Positions 8,696 to 16,502 of a stretch of DNA of 33,988 nt are shown here, piece after piece. This stretch comes from Clostridia bacterium (GTDB taxonomy: Bacteria > Bacillota > Clostridia > Oscillospirales > CAG-272). The stretch's first letter is position 1. The number at the start of each line of letters is the position of its first letter. The stretch lies in contig JAFQVV010000025.1 of assembly GCA_017407835.1 (NCBI GenBank), positions 1-33,988 of the forward strand, read 5' to 3'. Both the position numbers and the translations under genes were made by a program. The notes beneath the pieces were generated by a model that saw only the letters and a program-made list of their open reading frames with translations, ran no database searches and was not told where the DNA came from.

Positions 8696-9916
8696 TTAGG
8701 TTCTGTAGTCGCCGTTGATCTTGACGTAGTCGTAGGTCAGGTCGCAGCCGTAAGCAGTGGCGATACCGTCGCCGTCGCCAAGCGCGACGCGGATGGTGAT
8801 TTCCTTTTCCACCAGTATTTCCTTAGCTTTCTCCTCCGAGAACTCCACCCCGGCACCGCCGCGGCAGACGGCTACTTCACCTGCGGCTGAAACAAAGTCC
8901 ACATCTACCTTGTGCACGTCCACCTGCGCACCGCTGTAGCCGATGGCGCAGAGCACGCGCCCCCAGTTGGCGTCGGCGCCGAACATTGCCGCCTTGGTCA
9001 GGGAGGAGGTGATGATGCTCTTGGCGATGCGGCGGGCATTGTCACTGTCCGCTGCACCCGAAACCGAGGCGATCAGCAGCTTGGTCGCACCCTCGCCGTC
9101 GGCGGCAATGGCGCGGCAAAGTCCGCTGGTGACGGCACGCAGCGCGGCACAGAAATCGTCATAATCCTTGCCCTCTTCGGTGATGGTGGGGTTCTCCGCC
9201 ATGCCGTTGGCAAGTACCGCCAGTGTGTCGTTGGTGGAGGTGTCCCCGTCTACGCTCACCATGTTGAAGGTGTCTGCCACATCGGCGCGGATGGCCTTCT
9301 GCAGAAGCTCGGGCGAGATGGCCGCATCGGTGGTGATGAATACAAGCATGGTCGCCATGTTGGGATGGATCATGCCCGAGCCTTTGGCGATGCCGCCCAT
9401 GGCGCACCGCTTGCCCGCAATCTCAAACTCAACCGCAACTTCCTTGTGCACCACGTCGGTGGTCATAATCGCTTCGTTTGCGTTGGTGGAATGCTCGGCC
9501 GTGCAGCCCAGTGCCGCTACCAACTCGTCCATGTGCGCCGCCATCGGCGAAATGTCCAACGGCTGCCCAATCACACCCGTGGATGCCACCACAACGTCGC
9601 ATGCAGGAATCCCCACGTGCTTCTCTACCAGGGCGCACATAGCCTCGGCCACCTCAATGCCGTTTGCGTTGCAGGTGTTGGCGTTGCCGCTGTTGCAGAT
9701 CACCGCACGCGCCACGCCGTTGGCAATGTTTCGCTTGGTCACGTCAATGGGCGCACCCTTGACCAGATTGGTTGTGTATACCGCCGCCGTCGAGCAGTCG
9801 CAGTCACTGACAATCAGCGCAACATCCTTCTTCGTCTTGTTCTTTCTCAGCCCGCAGTGAATCCCCGCAGCCCGAAATCCTTTCGCGGCACAAACGCCGC
9901 CGTTGATGTAGTTCAT
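8696..9916 (-). CDS. argJ: Bifunctional glutamate N-acetyltransferase / ornithine acetyltransferase
   Basis: 406 residues. ArgJ moves the acetyl group from N-acetylornithine to glutamate and, in many bacteria, also makes N-acetylglutamate from acetyl-CoA. The autocleavage site is intact: KGSGMIHPNMATMLVF, where Thr189 is expected to become the N-terminal nucleophile of the beta chain. The C-terminus (AYGCDLTYDYVKINGDYRT) is family-typical. The start at 9916 has GGAAAGGA about 9 nt upstream and MNYINGGVCAAKGFRAAGI matches the family N-terminus. No argA or argE is needed if ArgJ is bifunctional, and neither is present here. Confidence 0.97.
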   Translation of the reverse strand: MNYINGGVCAAKGFRAAGIHCGLRKNKTKKDVALIVSDCDCSTAAVYTTNLVKGAPIDVTKRNIANGVARAVICNSGNANTCNANGIEVAEAMCALVEKHVGIPACDVVVASTGVIGQPLDISPMAAHMDELVAALGCTAEHSTNANEAIMTTDVVHKEVAVEFEIAGKRCAMGGIAKGSGMIHPNMATMLVFITTDAAISPELLQKAIRADVADTFNMVSVDGDTSTNDTLAVLANGMAENPTITEEGKDYDDFCAALRAVTSGLCRAIAADGEGATKLLIASVSGAADSDNARRIAKSIITSSLTKAAMFGADANWGRVLCAIGYSGAQVDVHKVDVDFVSAAGEVAVCRGGAGVEFSEEKAKEILVEKEITIRVALGDGDGIATAYGCDLTYDYVKINGDYRT

Positions 9917-10215
9917 GTGTTTTTTCCTTTCCGCGGGGGAGCCCTTTTTGCAAAAGGGCTCCCCCGCACCCCCTCCCAAAAACCTTTGGGGCATTGGGGC
10001 GGGTGCTGATTCTTTGGTTATCTTATAGAGGTGACCGGTAGCCGTCCCACGGACGGCTACCTCCGATGCGCAAAAACAAGCTGTGTACAACCTCCCACAT
10101 CATCTCAAATTCGCAGGAAGGCTCGTCAATTCACTTGTTTGAAAGTTTTCGCGGGGTCTGGGGAGCCTTTTTCAAGAGGCTCCCCAGCAGGGTGTGGGAC
10201 AGCGTCCCACGACCT
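9917..10215 (-). repeat. Composite palindromic repeat in the argC-argJ gap
   Basis: This 299-bp gap holds no gene and repeats the architecture of the argF-carA gap. In the transcribed direction it has: GTGGGAC/GTCCCAC hairpin with an AGC-type loop (10194-10210); stem CTGGGGAGCC/GGCTCCCCAG (10158-10187); a CGAAAACTTTCAAA tail; a 10-bp hairpin around GCCGTCC/GGACGGC (10038-10060); and a 16-bp perfect stem with T4/A4 apex (9933-9967) directly upstream of the argJ ribosome binding site. Stem sequences differ from the other copy but remain self-complementary. Confidence 0.8.
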
Positions 10216-11157
10216 TCACAGCCCCAGATCCTCTTCCACGCCCAGCATGATGTTCATGCACTGGACGGCGGCGCCTGATGCGCCTTTGCCGAGGTTATCG
10301 AAGAGGGAGCAGAGGAGAATGCGGTCGTTGTTGCCGCCAACGAAGATTTGCATGGTGCACTTCCCTGCCAGCGGATTGGATGGCAGGAAGCCGGTTCCGT
10401 CCCCGCCCAGGGGGAGCACCGACACCATCTTCGAGCCGGCGTAGTGCGCCGAGAGCGCGGCGTGAACGTCGGCGGGCGTGGGCTTGCCGTTCAGCAGAGC
10501 CGAATAGAGGGGGACGGATACCTCCATGCCCTGCGGGAAGTCAGCCACGATGGGGGCAAAGATGGGGGGATGCGCCAGGGAGGCCACCGCCTGCATCTCG
10601 GGGAGGTGCTTGTGCTGCTGGGTCAGACCATACTGACGGGGGGAGTCAAGGGCGATGTCCCTGCCCTCGCCTTCATATTCGGCAATCATCTTTTTGCCGC
10701 CCCCGGTGTAACCGGTCAGCGAATAGCTCACAATGGGGTAATCGGCGGGCAGAATCCCTGCCGCGCGGAGGGGATAGACCAGCGAGAGGAATCCGCTGGC
10801 GTGGCAGCCGGGAACCGCCACCCGCTTGCCCGACACGATAGCGGCGCGGTGCGCGGGGGACAGCTCGGGAAAGCCGTATGCCCAGCCATCCATCGTGCGG
10901 TGCGCGGTGGAGGCGTCGATAATTTTGGTGTTGGGGTTGGTGACCATGGCCACCGCCTCCCGGGCTGCCGCATCGGGCAGGCAGAGGAAGGCAATATCGG
11001 CGGCGTTGAGCCGCTCGGCACGGGCGGCGGGATCCTTCCGCAGCTCGTCGGGAATATCAATCAGCTCGAGATCGTCGCGGCCGGCAAATCGTTCGAGAAT
11101 TTTCAGCCCCGTGGTGCCCTCTCGCCCGTCAATAAAAATCTTGGTTTTCTTGCTCAT
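10216..11157 (-). CDS. argC: N-acetyl-gamma-glutamyl-phosphate reductase, type 2
   Basis: 313 residues, the short form. It reduces N-acetylglutamyl phosphate to the semialdehyde with NADPH. The N-terminal motif IFIDGREGTTGLKI replaces the long-form GxxGYxG pattern, and VPGCHASGF carries the catalytic Cys118; SLTGYTGGGKKMI and the HLPEM motif follow. The start at 11157 is set by GGGAGGAG 7 nt upstream. It is the first gene of the arg cluster and sits behind a consensus promoter with ARG-box-like sites. Confidence 0.96.
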   Translation of the reverse strand: MSKKTKIFIDGREGTTGLKILERFAGRDDLELIDIPDELRKDPAARAERLNAADIAFLCLPDAAAREAVAMVTNPNTKIIDASTAHRTMDGWAYGFPELSPAHRAAIVSGKRVAVPGCHASGFLSLVYPLRAAGILPADYPIVSYSLTGYTGGGKKMIAEYEGEGRDIALDSPRQYGLTQQHKHLPEMQAVASLAHPPIFAPIVADFPQGMEVSVPLYSALLNGKPTPADVHAALSAHYAGSKMVSVLPLGGDGTGFLPSNPLAGKCTMQIFVGGNNDRILLCSLFDNLGKGASGAAVQCMNIMLGVEEDLGL

Positions 11158-11205
11158 GGAAGTACTCCTCCCGAAAAAATCGGATAAAATTGCATCATAC
11201 CATAT

Positions 11206-11233
11206 ATTATACCGCAAATCCTAAATTTGTCAA
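11206..11233 (-). promoter_or_regulatory. Sigma-A promoter of the arg cluster
   Basis: On the minus strand, TTGACA (11228-11233), a 16-bp spacer and TATAAT (11206-11211), an exact match to both consensus hexamers. It lies about 50 bp upstream of the argC start and is the only strong promoter found ahead of the seven arg/car genes. Confidence 0.85.
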
Positions 11234-11242
11234 GCGGCAGTA

Positions 11243-11307
11243 TGCATAAATATTCGAAAAAAACAGGCGAATATGTATAAAAATAAACAAAAACGAAAAT
11301 ATATTCA
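11243..11307 (-). promoter_or_regulatory. Three ARG-box-like operators upstream of argC
   Basis: Three 14-bp sites resemble the ArgR/AhrC consensus TGAATNNNNATTCA: TGCATAAATATTCG (11243-11256), CGAATATGTATAAA (11268-11281, weakest) and CGAAAATATATTCA (11294-11307). They are spaced 25 and 26 bp apart, directly upstream of the -35 element. The set suggests repression by an arginine-bound ArgR hexamer. ArgR itself is not in the window, and the region is AT-rich, which raises the chance of coincidental matches. Confidence 0.5.
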
Positions 11308-11316
11308 CTCAAATGC

Positions 11317-11363
11317 AAAAAAATTCTCGGAGAATCCATGCGGGACTGCACGGTTTCTCCGAG
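11317..11363 (-). terminator. Intrinsic terminator of spoVT
   Basis: A 9-bp stem (CTCGGAGAA, 11326-11334, with TTCTCCGAG, 11355-11363) that extends inward through near-complementary CCATGC/GCACGG. On the minus strand it is followed by a seven-T run (11317-11323). It separates spoVT from the arg promoter region. Confidence 0.85.
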
Positions 11364-11372
11364 AAGGAGGAT

Positions 11373-11918
11373 TTATGCCTCAAGCTGTCTGCCCAAGAAT
11401 CCGGCAGCGGTGATGACCAGCTTGGATTCAAGTTCGCTGTCCATGGCAGCGCCATCCACCGATGCCAGCGAAACAACGCAGCCGATCAGGTCACCCTCGG
11501 CGAGGATGGGCATCGCGCAGCTGACATAGTGACCGGCGGCGTCTTCGACTGCCGGGATTCGCGCGTTGTCATCACGCGCGACATAGAGAGAGCGGCTTTC
11601 CATGATGCGCTCCAGCTCATCGGTGAAGGGACGGTCGACATATTCCTTGCGCGGTACACCCGCACAGGCGATGACGGCATCGCGATCACAGATGAGCACC
11701 GACATCGAGCAGGTTTTGTGCAGTGTTTCGGCATACTGTGCGGCAAAAGATGCCAGCTCACCGATGGGGGAATATTTCTTGAAAATGACCTCACCCTCGC
11801 GATCGGTGTAGATTTCAAGCGGGTCGCCCTCACGAATGCGCATGGTGCGGCGGATTTCCTTGGGGATTACGACACGGCCGAGGTCGTCGATGCGGCGAAC
11901 AATTCCTGTGGCTTTCAT
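11373..11918 (-). CDS. spoVT: Stage V sporulation protein T (AbrB-family regulator)
   Basis: 181 residues, the usual SpoVT length. Residues 1 to about 50 are an AbrB-type swapped-hairpin DNA-binding domain (MKATGIVRRIDDLGRVVIPKE); about 55-178 form a GAF-like domain (LICDRDAVIACAGVPRKEY, MPILAEGDLIGCVVS). In Bacillus it tunes sigma-G-dependent gene expression in the forespore. The start has AAAGGAG about 9 nt upstream, and the gene stands alone with its own terminator. Its presence indicates a spore-forming lineage, though spo genes can persist in asporogenous relatives. I saw no convincing sigma-G promoter. Confidence 0.93.
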   Translation of the reverse strand: MKATGIVRRIDDLGRVVIPKEIRRTMRIREGDPLEIYTDREGEVIFKKYSPIGELASFAAQYAETLHKTCSMSVLICDRDAVIACAGVPRKEYVDRPFTDELERIMESRSLYVARDDNARIPAVEDAAGHYVSCAMPILAEGDLIGCVVSLASVDGAAMDSELESKLVITAAGFLGRQLEA

Positions 11919-12178
11919 ATGATAAACTCCTTTAAATTTGTATCAGTTGACATAAAAATGCGTGCGAAAATAGTCTATACAAAGGAGGGAGTTTTATACT
12001 CTGTAGCCGATTTCGCCGGAGCGGTAATTGTTGGGGCATCAAAAAATACAGAAAAACGACAAAACAAAGACGAAAATTTTCCGCAAAAAATGGGGTGCTG
12101 CGCTGATATGGGCGACACTTCTGCGAAGGGGATCTGCCAATTTTCGCATAAAACGTCGTAAAAACCGAGGGGCGAATC
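11919..12178. other. Intergenic region upstream of spoVT
   Basis: No credible gene on either strand. It must hold the spoVT promoter on the minus strand. A GTATA-like element and an ATACAAA-like element are present but badly spaced for sigma-G. The remainder is AT-rich with no recognised motif. Confidence 0.4.
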
Positions 12179-12218
12179 AAAAAAGTGTATGCACCTTTGG
12201 TGAAAAGTGCATACACTT
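12179..12218 (-). terminator. Intrinsic terminator of the lipoprotein gene
   Basis: A perfect 12-bp stem AAGTGTATGCAC / GTGCATACACTT (12183-12194 and 12207-12218), followed on the minus strand by six T (12179-12184), about 35 bp after the stop codon. Confidence 0.9.
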
Positions 12219-12252
12219 GATACTTTTGATAAAATCGCTTGGTCGGTGCAGC

Positions 12253-12966
12253 TTATTCAGCAGCAGATACGCCGGTGATGTGGGTGTTGATGCCCTCATA
12301 CCAGTAGGCAAAGCCCTCAACATCGATCACATCGCCCACCTGGAGCGCTGCAACTGCCTTGTACACATCGGTGTCAGGACCGCAGAGGTAATTCTCAACG
12401 CAGAAGCTGTAGCTTGCGCCGTTGTAGGAAACGCCAAGGTAAATGTCCTTGTCCCACTCGCTGTCCTTGTAGGAGATCGACTCAACGGTCAGACCCTTGA
12501 AGGAAGCCAGCTGGTTCTGGTAGTTGATCAGCTCATCGGTGCCGAGCTTTGCGGTGAGATCGATGGGCTCTGCCACATAGGTCTGGCCCTCGATGATCTC
12601 ATAGGTTGCGTCGATGATCTCGACCTCGCCCGACCACTCTGCCTTGTAACCCGTTACCTTGATCTTGGTGCCGGGGGTCATCTTGTCAAAGTCTTCCTTG
12701 GAGCAGGGCATCTCGTAGAGGAAGTATGCGCCGTCGCCGTCCTGGGTGTAGAAGGTGCCAACGCCTACGCCGTCCTTTTCCCACCAGCTCTGCTTAGCCT
12801 GAACATAAGCTTCGATGGTAACTTCGGTGTCAAGGGCAGCTGCTGCGTACTCAGCATAGGTCATCACGCCCTCAGACTTGGCGTTGATGTCACCGGTCTG
12901 ATCGCCGCAGGCAACCACAGAAAGAGCCAGAACGAACAGCATGACGAGCGAAAGAATTTTTTTCAT
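12253..12966 (-). CDS. Secreted lipoprotein, OB-fold-like, function unknown
   Basis: 237 residues. Residues 1-19 form a lipoprotein signal peptide and SVVAC gives lipobox Cys20, so the mature protein is expected to be tethered to the outer face of the membrane. The rest has repeated beta-rich segments (TEVTIEAYVQAKQSWW; GTKIKVTGYKAEWSGEVEI; GDVIDVEGFAYWYEG) that look like two OB-fold-type units; the motif GTKIKVTGY is common in such proteins. No catalytic motif is seen. AAAGGAG lies 8 nt before the start. It has its own promoter and terminator, so it is monocistronic. Confidence 0.8.
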   Translation of the reverse strand: MKKILSLVMLFVLALSVVACGDQTGDINAKSEGVMTYAEYAAAALDTEVTIEAYVQAKQSWWEKDGVGVGTFYTQDGDGAYFLYEMPCSKEDFDKMTPGTKIKVTGYKAEWSGEVEIIDATYEIIEGQTYVAEPIDLTAKLGTDELINYQNQLASFKGLTVESISYKDSEWDKDIYLGVSYNGASYSFCVENYLCGPDTDVYKAVAALQVGDVIDVEGFAYWYEGINTHITGVSAAE

Positions 12967-13010
12967 GATGTTTTTCTCCTTTAGTTTGGTAAAATGCGAT
13001 AGTAATTCCT

Positions 13011-13038
13011 ATTATACACATTTTTTCGGAAAAGTCAA
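13011..13038 (-). promoter_or_regulatory. Sigma-A promoter of the lipoprotein gene
   Basis: Minus strand TTGACT (13033-13038), 16-bp spacer, TATAAT (13011-13016). The -35 hexamer overlaps the stop codon of the upstream binding-protein gene, so the lipoprotein gene is separately transcribed although it lies just downstream of the ABC operon. Confidence 0.8.
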
Positions 13039-14636
13039 GATTTTGCCGATAATTTTTTCTGTTTTTTTCGATCGAAGAACCAATATGCCCCAATCAGCAC
13101 CCAAATTGCACCCAAAACCGCAAGCAAGGCGACCGATTCGGCAGGCATTTCGCCAAGTTCCATGGGGCCGGTGGCCGAGCTCTTCTTTTGGTCAAGGCGA
13201 TAAAGCGAGGTGATTTTGGCAAAGAGCGAATCCATGTAGGCATCATCCACCGTCTCACCGCGGCGAACCGATTTTGTGACGTACTCGATGAGTTGTCCCG
13301 CTGCATCGCGCAGGGATGCCGACCCGTTGAAAACGGGGGTGACAAAGGTGCGGTCGATGTTGTCAAGCAGCAGCCGCGTCGCTTCAAGCTTCACGCTGTA
13401 GTACAGATCGTCATCCTCGCCCGCGCGGGAGAGGTAATCGACATAGGTGGGGTCGCTCTGCGCCTTGCTGGTAACAGGGACATAGCCTTCGGTCTGTGCG
13501 TAGGCAATCTGCACCTCGTCGGTCAGCAGAAACTGGGCAAACAGCCATGCCGCCATCACTTCCTGCGGATCCTCCTTGTTGAAGACGCAAACCGACGGCC
13601 CCTGGGAGATCATCTGCGGGTTGTCGGGGTCAATCTGCGGAACGGAGCGGACAGCAGTTTCAAATTCCACCAGACTTTCCTCGCTGATGTCAACCAGCGG
13701 AGCATCCGAGCCCATCCAAGTTGCGCCCGCCGTTGAGTCAACGGCGAAGATGCACTGGCCTGCGTTGAGGAAATTGGCGGGATAACCTGAGATTTTGAAG
13801 GTTGAGAAGGCCTTGTCGGCAGTGAGATCGGCAATGTCGAAGAGCAGTGCGCGGGTGGTTGCATTGTCGATGAGCACATCGCCCGCCGCCGTCGAGTAAC
13901 CTGCGCCTGTCTGACGGAGCAGCTGAATCATCATGTTGTCGGTGGATTTATAAATGAAGGGAATGAGCACTTTCTGCCCATTGACAAGGAAGTTTCCCTC
14001 ATCATCCTGTGCCATGGCGGCGCGAGAGACCTCGAAGATAAAGTCCCACGTCAGCACGTCGGGCAGGGTGAAGCCGAGCGCTTCGACATAGGTTTGGTTA
14101 ATATAGCACGCCTCAGTGGAGCGCATATAGGGCAGCGCGTAGTGCGCACCGCCAAAGGCGCACTCCTCAAGAAATTTGGGGATGATCTCGTCGACGGTGG
14201 GGGAATCAAAGCGCACTTCGCTGCCGCCGAGCCCGTAGGCAGCATCGGTCATCAGCTCGTCGAGCGGAACCACGGTGTTCGCGCCCGAGAGATAAGTTGC
14301 AATGTGGTCGGGGTAGGTGATGCAGACATTGGGTGTGGTTCCCGTGGCGATGTTGGTGATAACATCGTTGTAGATGTTGCCGTAATTGGTGTAGAGCCGC
14401 AGGTTTACTGTGATATTGGGATAGAGTGCTTCAAATTCCTCAATCGCCCGGTGATAGATGGCGGTCTGGGTTTTGTTGGTGTCGTTTTTTGCCCAGAAGG
14501 TGATCTCGTAAGTGCGGGTCGTATCAAAGGACTCGGGCGCGACAAAGGGGTCAAGTCCGCGCGAGCCGTGGCAGCCCGAGAGGACGGGCAGGCAAGTGAG
14601 CAGACAGAGAAGCAGGGCAAGCAACCGTATTTTCAT
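13035..14636 (-). CDS. ABC sugar transporter substrate-binding lipoprotein with C-terminal membrane anchor
   Basis: 533 residues, longer than the typical 400-450 of CUT1 binding proteins. Signal peptide and lipobox VLSGC (Cys22) are followed by an extracellular solute-binding domain (ITFWAKNDTNKTQ, FEALYPNITVNLRLYTNYG, NIATGTTPNVCITYPDHIATYL, WLFAQFLLTDEVQIAYAQTEGYVPV). The last about 35 residues are unusual: a hydrophobic segment (VALLAVLGAIWVLIGAYWFF) followed by a Lys/Arg-rich tail, which is a C-terminal transmembrane anchor and not an LPXTG sorting signal. It overlaps the upstream permease gene by 4 bp. Family membership suggests capture of an oligosaccharide or glycerol phosphate-type solute; the substrate cannot be read from sequence. 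Confidence 0.9.
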   Translation of the reverse strand: MKIRLLALLLCLLTCLPVLSGCHGSRGLDPFVAPESFDTTRTYEITFWAKNDTNKTQTAIYHRAIEEFEALYPNITVNLRLYTNYGNIYNDVITNIATGTTPNVCITYPDHIATYLSGANTVVPLDELMTDAAYGLGGSEVRFDSPTVDEIIPKFLEECAFGGAHYALPYMRSTEACYINQTYVEALGFTLPDVLTWDFIFEVSRAAMAQDDEGNFLVNGQKVLIPFIYKSTDNMMIQLLRQTGAGYSTAAGDVLIDNATTRALLFDIADLTADKAFSTFKISGYPANFLNAGQCIFAVDSTAGATWMGSDAPLVDISEESLVEFETAVRSVPQIDPDNPQMISQGPSVCVFNKEDPQEVMAAWLFAQFLLTDEVQIAYAQTEGYVPVTSKAQSDPTYVDYLSRAGEDDDLYYSVKLEATRLLLDNIDRTFVTPVFNGSASLRDAAGQLIEYVTKSVRRGETVDDAYMDSLFAKITSLYRLDQKKSSATGPMELGEMPAESVALLAVLGAIWVLIGAYWFFDRKKQKKLSAKS

Positions 14637-15514
14637 CCTTTGGTTCCTCCTCTCGCCACACCGCTCATGATCTGGCGGCGGAAAATCAAAAAGAGCACAA
14701 TCAGGGGCAGCGAGATGACCACTACCGCTGCCATCATGGCGGGGATGTTCTCGCGCCCGAAGCCGTTCTCGCGGATCTCCTGAATGCCGTTGGAAACCAA
14801 GAAATACGCCTGATCATCGGTGATGAGACGGGGCCAGACGTAGGAATTCCAGCACTCGATGACCTTGAGGATGGTGATGGTCACGACGGTGGGGCGGCAG
14901 ATGGGGATCATGACGCGGCAGAGATACTTGAAGTCGGAGGTGCCGTCCACCTTGGCGGCGTAATAGAGCTCGTCGGGGATCTGCGCAAAATTTTCGCGAA
15001 GCAGGTAGAGATAGAAGACAGACGCCACCGAGGGCAGAATCAGTCCCGCAAAGGAGTTGCGCAGGTCGAGATTGGTGATGGTGGTAAAGTTGGTGATGAC
15101 CACAAGCTCGGAGGGGATCATCATCAGCGCAAGAATCAGGGTGAAGAGGAGATTTTTTCCTCTGAAGTTCAGCCTTGCGAAGGCAAAGGCGGCGGGGATG
15201 ATGATGACCAGCATCAGCGCGGTGGTGATGACGGTAAAAATCAGCGTATTGAGGAAATACTGCCCCAGCGGCACGGCAGAAAAGGCATCGGTGTAGTTTT
15301 GGAGGGTGGGGGAGAGGGTGAAGAAACGGGGAATATACTCGGTGTTATAGGAGGCGTAACTTTTTACCGAGGTCAGCAGCATCCAGTAAAAGGGAAAGAG
15401 AACGAAGATCGCCCAAATACCGAGAAGCAGATAAACGGCGGTTGAGAGGATGGTGCGGCGAAGCTTTGCTGCACGCTCAAGGTGGGAAAAGGTAGGTTTC
15501 TGCATAGCTGTCAC
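14633..15514 (-). CDS. Carbohydrate ABC transporter permease (MalG/UgpE type)
   Basis: 293 residues with about six transmembrane segments. The cytoplasmic EAA loop that contacts the ATPase is clear: ELYYAAKVDGTSDFKYLCRV followed by MIPICRP. The N-terminal region AVYLLLGIWAIFVLFPFYWMLLTSVK is typical of the second CUT1 permease. It starts 1 bp after its partner gene and overlaps the binding-protein gene by 4 bp (ATGA-type junction), so the three are translationally coupled. Confidence 0.95.
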   Translation of the reverse strand: MTAMQKPTFSHLERAAKLRRTILSTAVYLLLGIWAIFVLFPFYWMLLTSVKSYASYNTEYIPRFFTLSPTLQNYTDAFSAVPLGQYFLNTLIFTVITTALMLVIIIPAAFAFARLNFRGKNLLFTLILALMMIPSELVVITNFTTITNLDLRNSFAGLILPSVASVFYLYLLRENFAQIPDELYYAAKVDGTSDFKYLCRVMIPICRPTVVTITILKVIECWNSYVWPRLITDDQAYFLVSNGIQEIRENGFGRENIPAMMAAVVVISLPLIVLFLIFRRQIMSGVARGGTKG

Positions 15515-15515
15515 C

Positions 15516-16409
15516 TCACGAATAGTGTACGTGCTTTCGGCTGACGAGAAGATTGATGCAGGTGATGGTCAGCACGATGGCAAAGAGGATGATGGCTGCG
15601 GCAGACGCGTATGAGGGATATCCGCCGCTGTCGCCGTAGAGCATATCGTAGACATAGCCGACGATGGTGTTCATCTCGGCGGCGTTGAGGTTGGTGCCGA
15701 AGAGGGCGACCGCGTCACTGTAGGCCTTGAAGGCACCGATAAAGCCGGTGATGATCAGGTAGAAGAGCATGGGCGAGATCATGGGCAGGGTAATGCGGGT
15801 GAAGGTGCGCCAGCGGGGCGTTCCGTCAACGCGGGCGGCGTTGTAGTAGGTCTGATCAACCGAGGCGAGCGAGCCGGTCAGCACGAGAATTTTGAAGGGC
15901 ATGACCACCCAGATGGTGTAGATGCAGAGGACAAGCATTTTCGCCCAATAGGGGCCGTCGATAAAATCCACCGAGCTGCCCCCGAAGAGATTGATGAGCA
16001 GATTGATCAGTCCATCAGAGTAGGGGGTTTTCTTGAACAGAATCATAAACACAAGGCCGACGGCGAGGGTGTTTGTGACATAGGGCAGAAAATAGATGGT
16101 CTGGAAGAGCTCACGCAGGGGCTTGATCGATGCCAGCCCCGCCGAGATGAGCAGGGCAATTCCCGTCGAGAGGGGAACAGTGATCACAACAAGAATCAGG
16201 GTGTTTTTCAGTGCCTGCAGGAAATAGGGGTCGTGCAGGACATAGGAATAGTTGTAGGTTCCCACCCCGAAGAAGGTCTGTGAGGCGGAGTTGTAGCCCT
16301 CTTCAAACGAGTAGACGAAAACGTCGACGAGGGGATAGACCATAAATACGCCCAGAAACAGCAGGGCGGGGAGCAGGTAGAGCCAGGCTTTGTTCGAATT
16401 GTTTTCCAT
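15516..16409 (-). CDS. Carbohydrate ABC transporter permease (MalF/UgpA type)
   Basis: 297 residues with about six transmembrane segments, beginning with the typical AWLYLLPALLFLGVFMVYP. The EAA loop reads TYYNAARVDGTPRWRTFTRI then TLPMISP. First gene of the importer operon, with GGAAG about 10 nt upstream and a promoter close by. No ATP-binding subunit is encoded in the window; CUT1 importers of Firmicutes often share one MsmK/UgpC-type ATPase encoded elsewhere. Confidence 0.95.
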   Translation of the reverse strand: MENNSNKAWLYLLPALLFLGVFMVYPLVDVFVYSFEEGYNSASQTFFGVGTYNYSYVLHDPYFLQALKNTLILVVITVPLSTGIALLISAGLASIKPLRELFQTIYFLPYVTNTLAVGLVFMILFKKTPYSDGLINLLINLFGGSSVDFIDGPYWAKMLVLCIYTIWVVMPFKILVLTGSLASVDQTYYNAARVDGTPRWRTFTRITLPMISPMLFYLIITGFIGAFKAYSDAVALFGTNLNAAEMNTIVGYVYDMLYGDSGGYPSYASAAAIILFAIVLTITCINLLVSRKHVHYS

Positions 16410-16451
16410 GCTTTCTCTTCCTTTCGGGGATGCGCGCGGTACTTTAGTTTG

Positions 16452-16480
16452 ATTATACCATAAATTTCCCGCAAACGCAA
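16452..16480 (-). promoter_or_regulatory. Promoter of the sugar ABC operon
   Basis: Minus strand TTGCGT (16475-16480), 17-bp spacer, TATAAT (16452-16457), about 43 bp upstream of the first permease gene. The -35 is poor and the -10 perfect, as in promoters that need an activator or are tightly controlled. Confidence 0.65.
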
Positions 16481-16488
16481 GAAATTTG

Positions 16489-16502
16489 CCGAGAATTCTC
16501 GG
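16489..16502. promoter_or_regulatory. 14-bp perfect palindrome beside the ABC promoter
   Basis: CCGAGAATTCTCGG lies 8 bp upstream of the -35 hexamer of the sugar ABC operon. Size and position fit a dimeric regulator's operator. It also directly abuts the palindromic repeat on its other side, so it could belong to that repeat instead. Confidence 0.35.

Noticed and set aside
13035..14636. LPXTG-type sorting signal at the C-terminus of the binding protein
   Set aside because: No LPXTG-like motif precedes the hydrophobic segment, and the positively charged tail follows a plain transmembrane helix.
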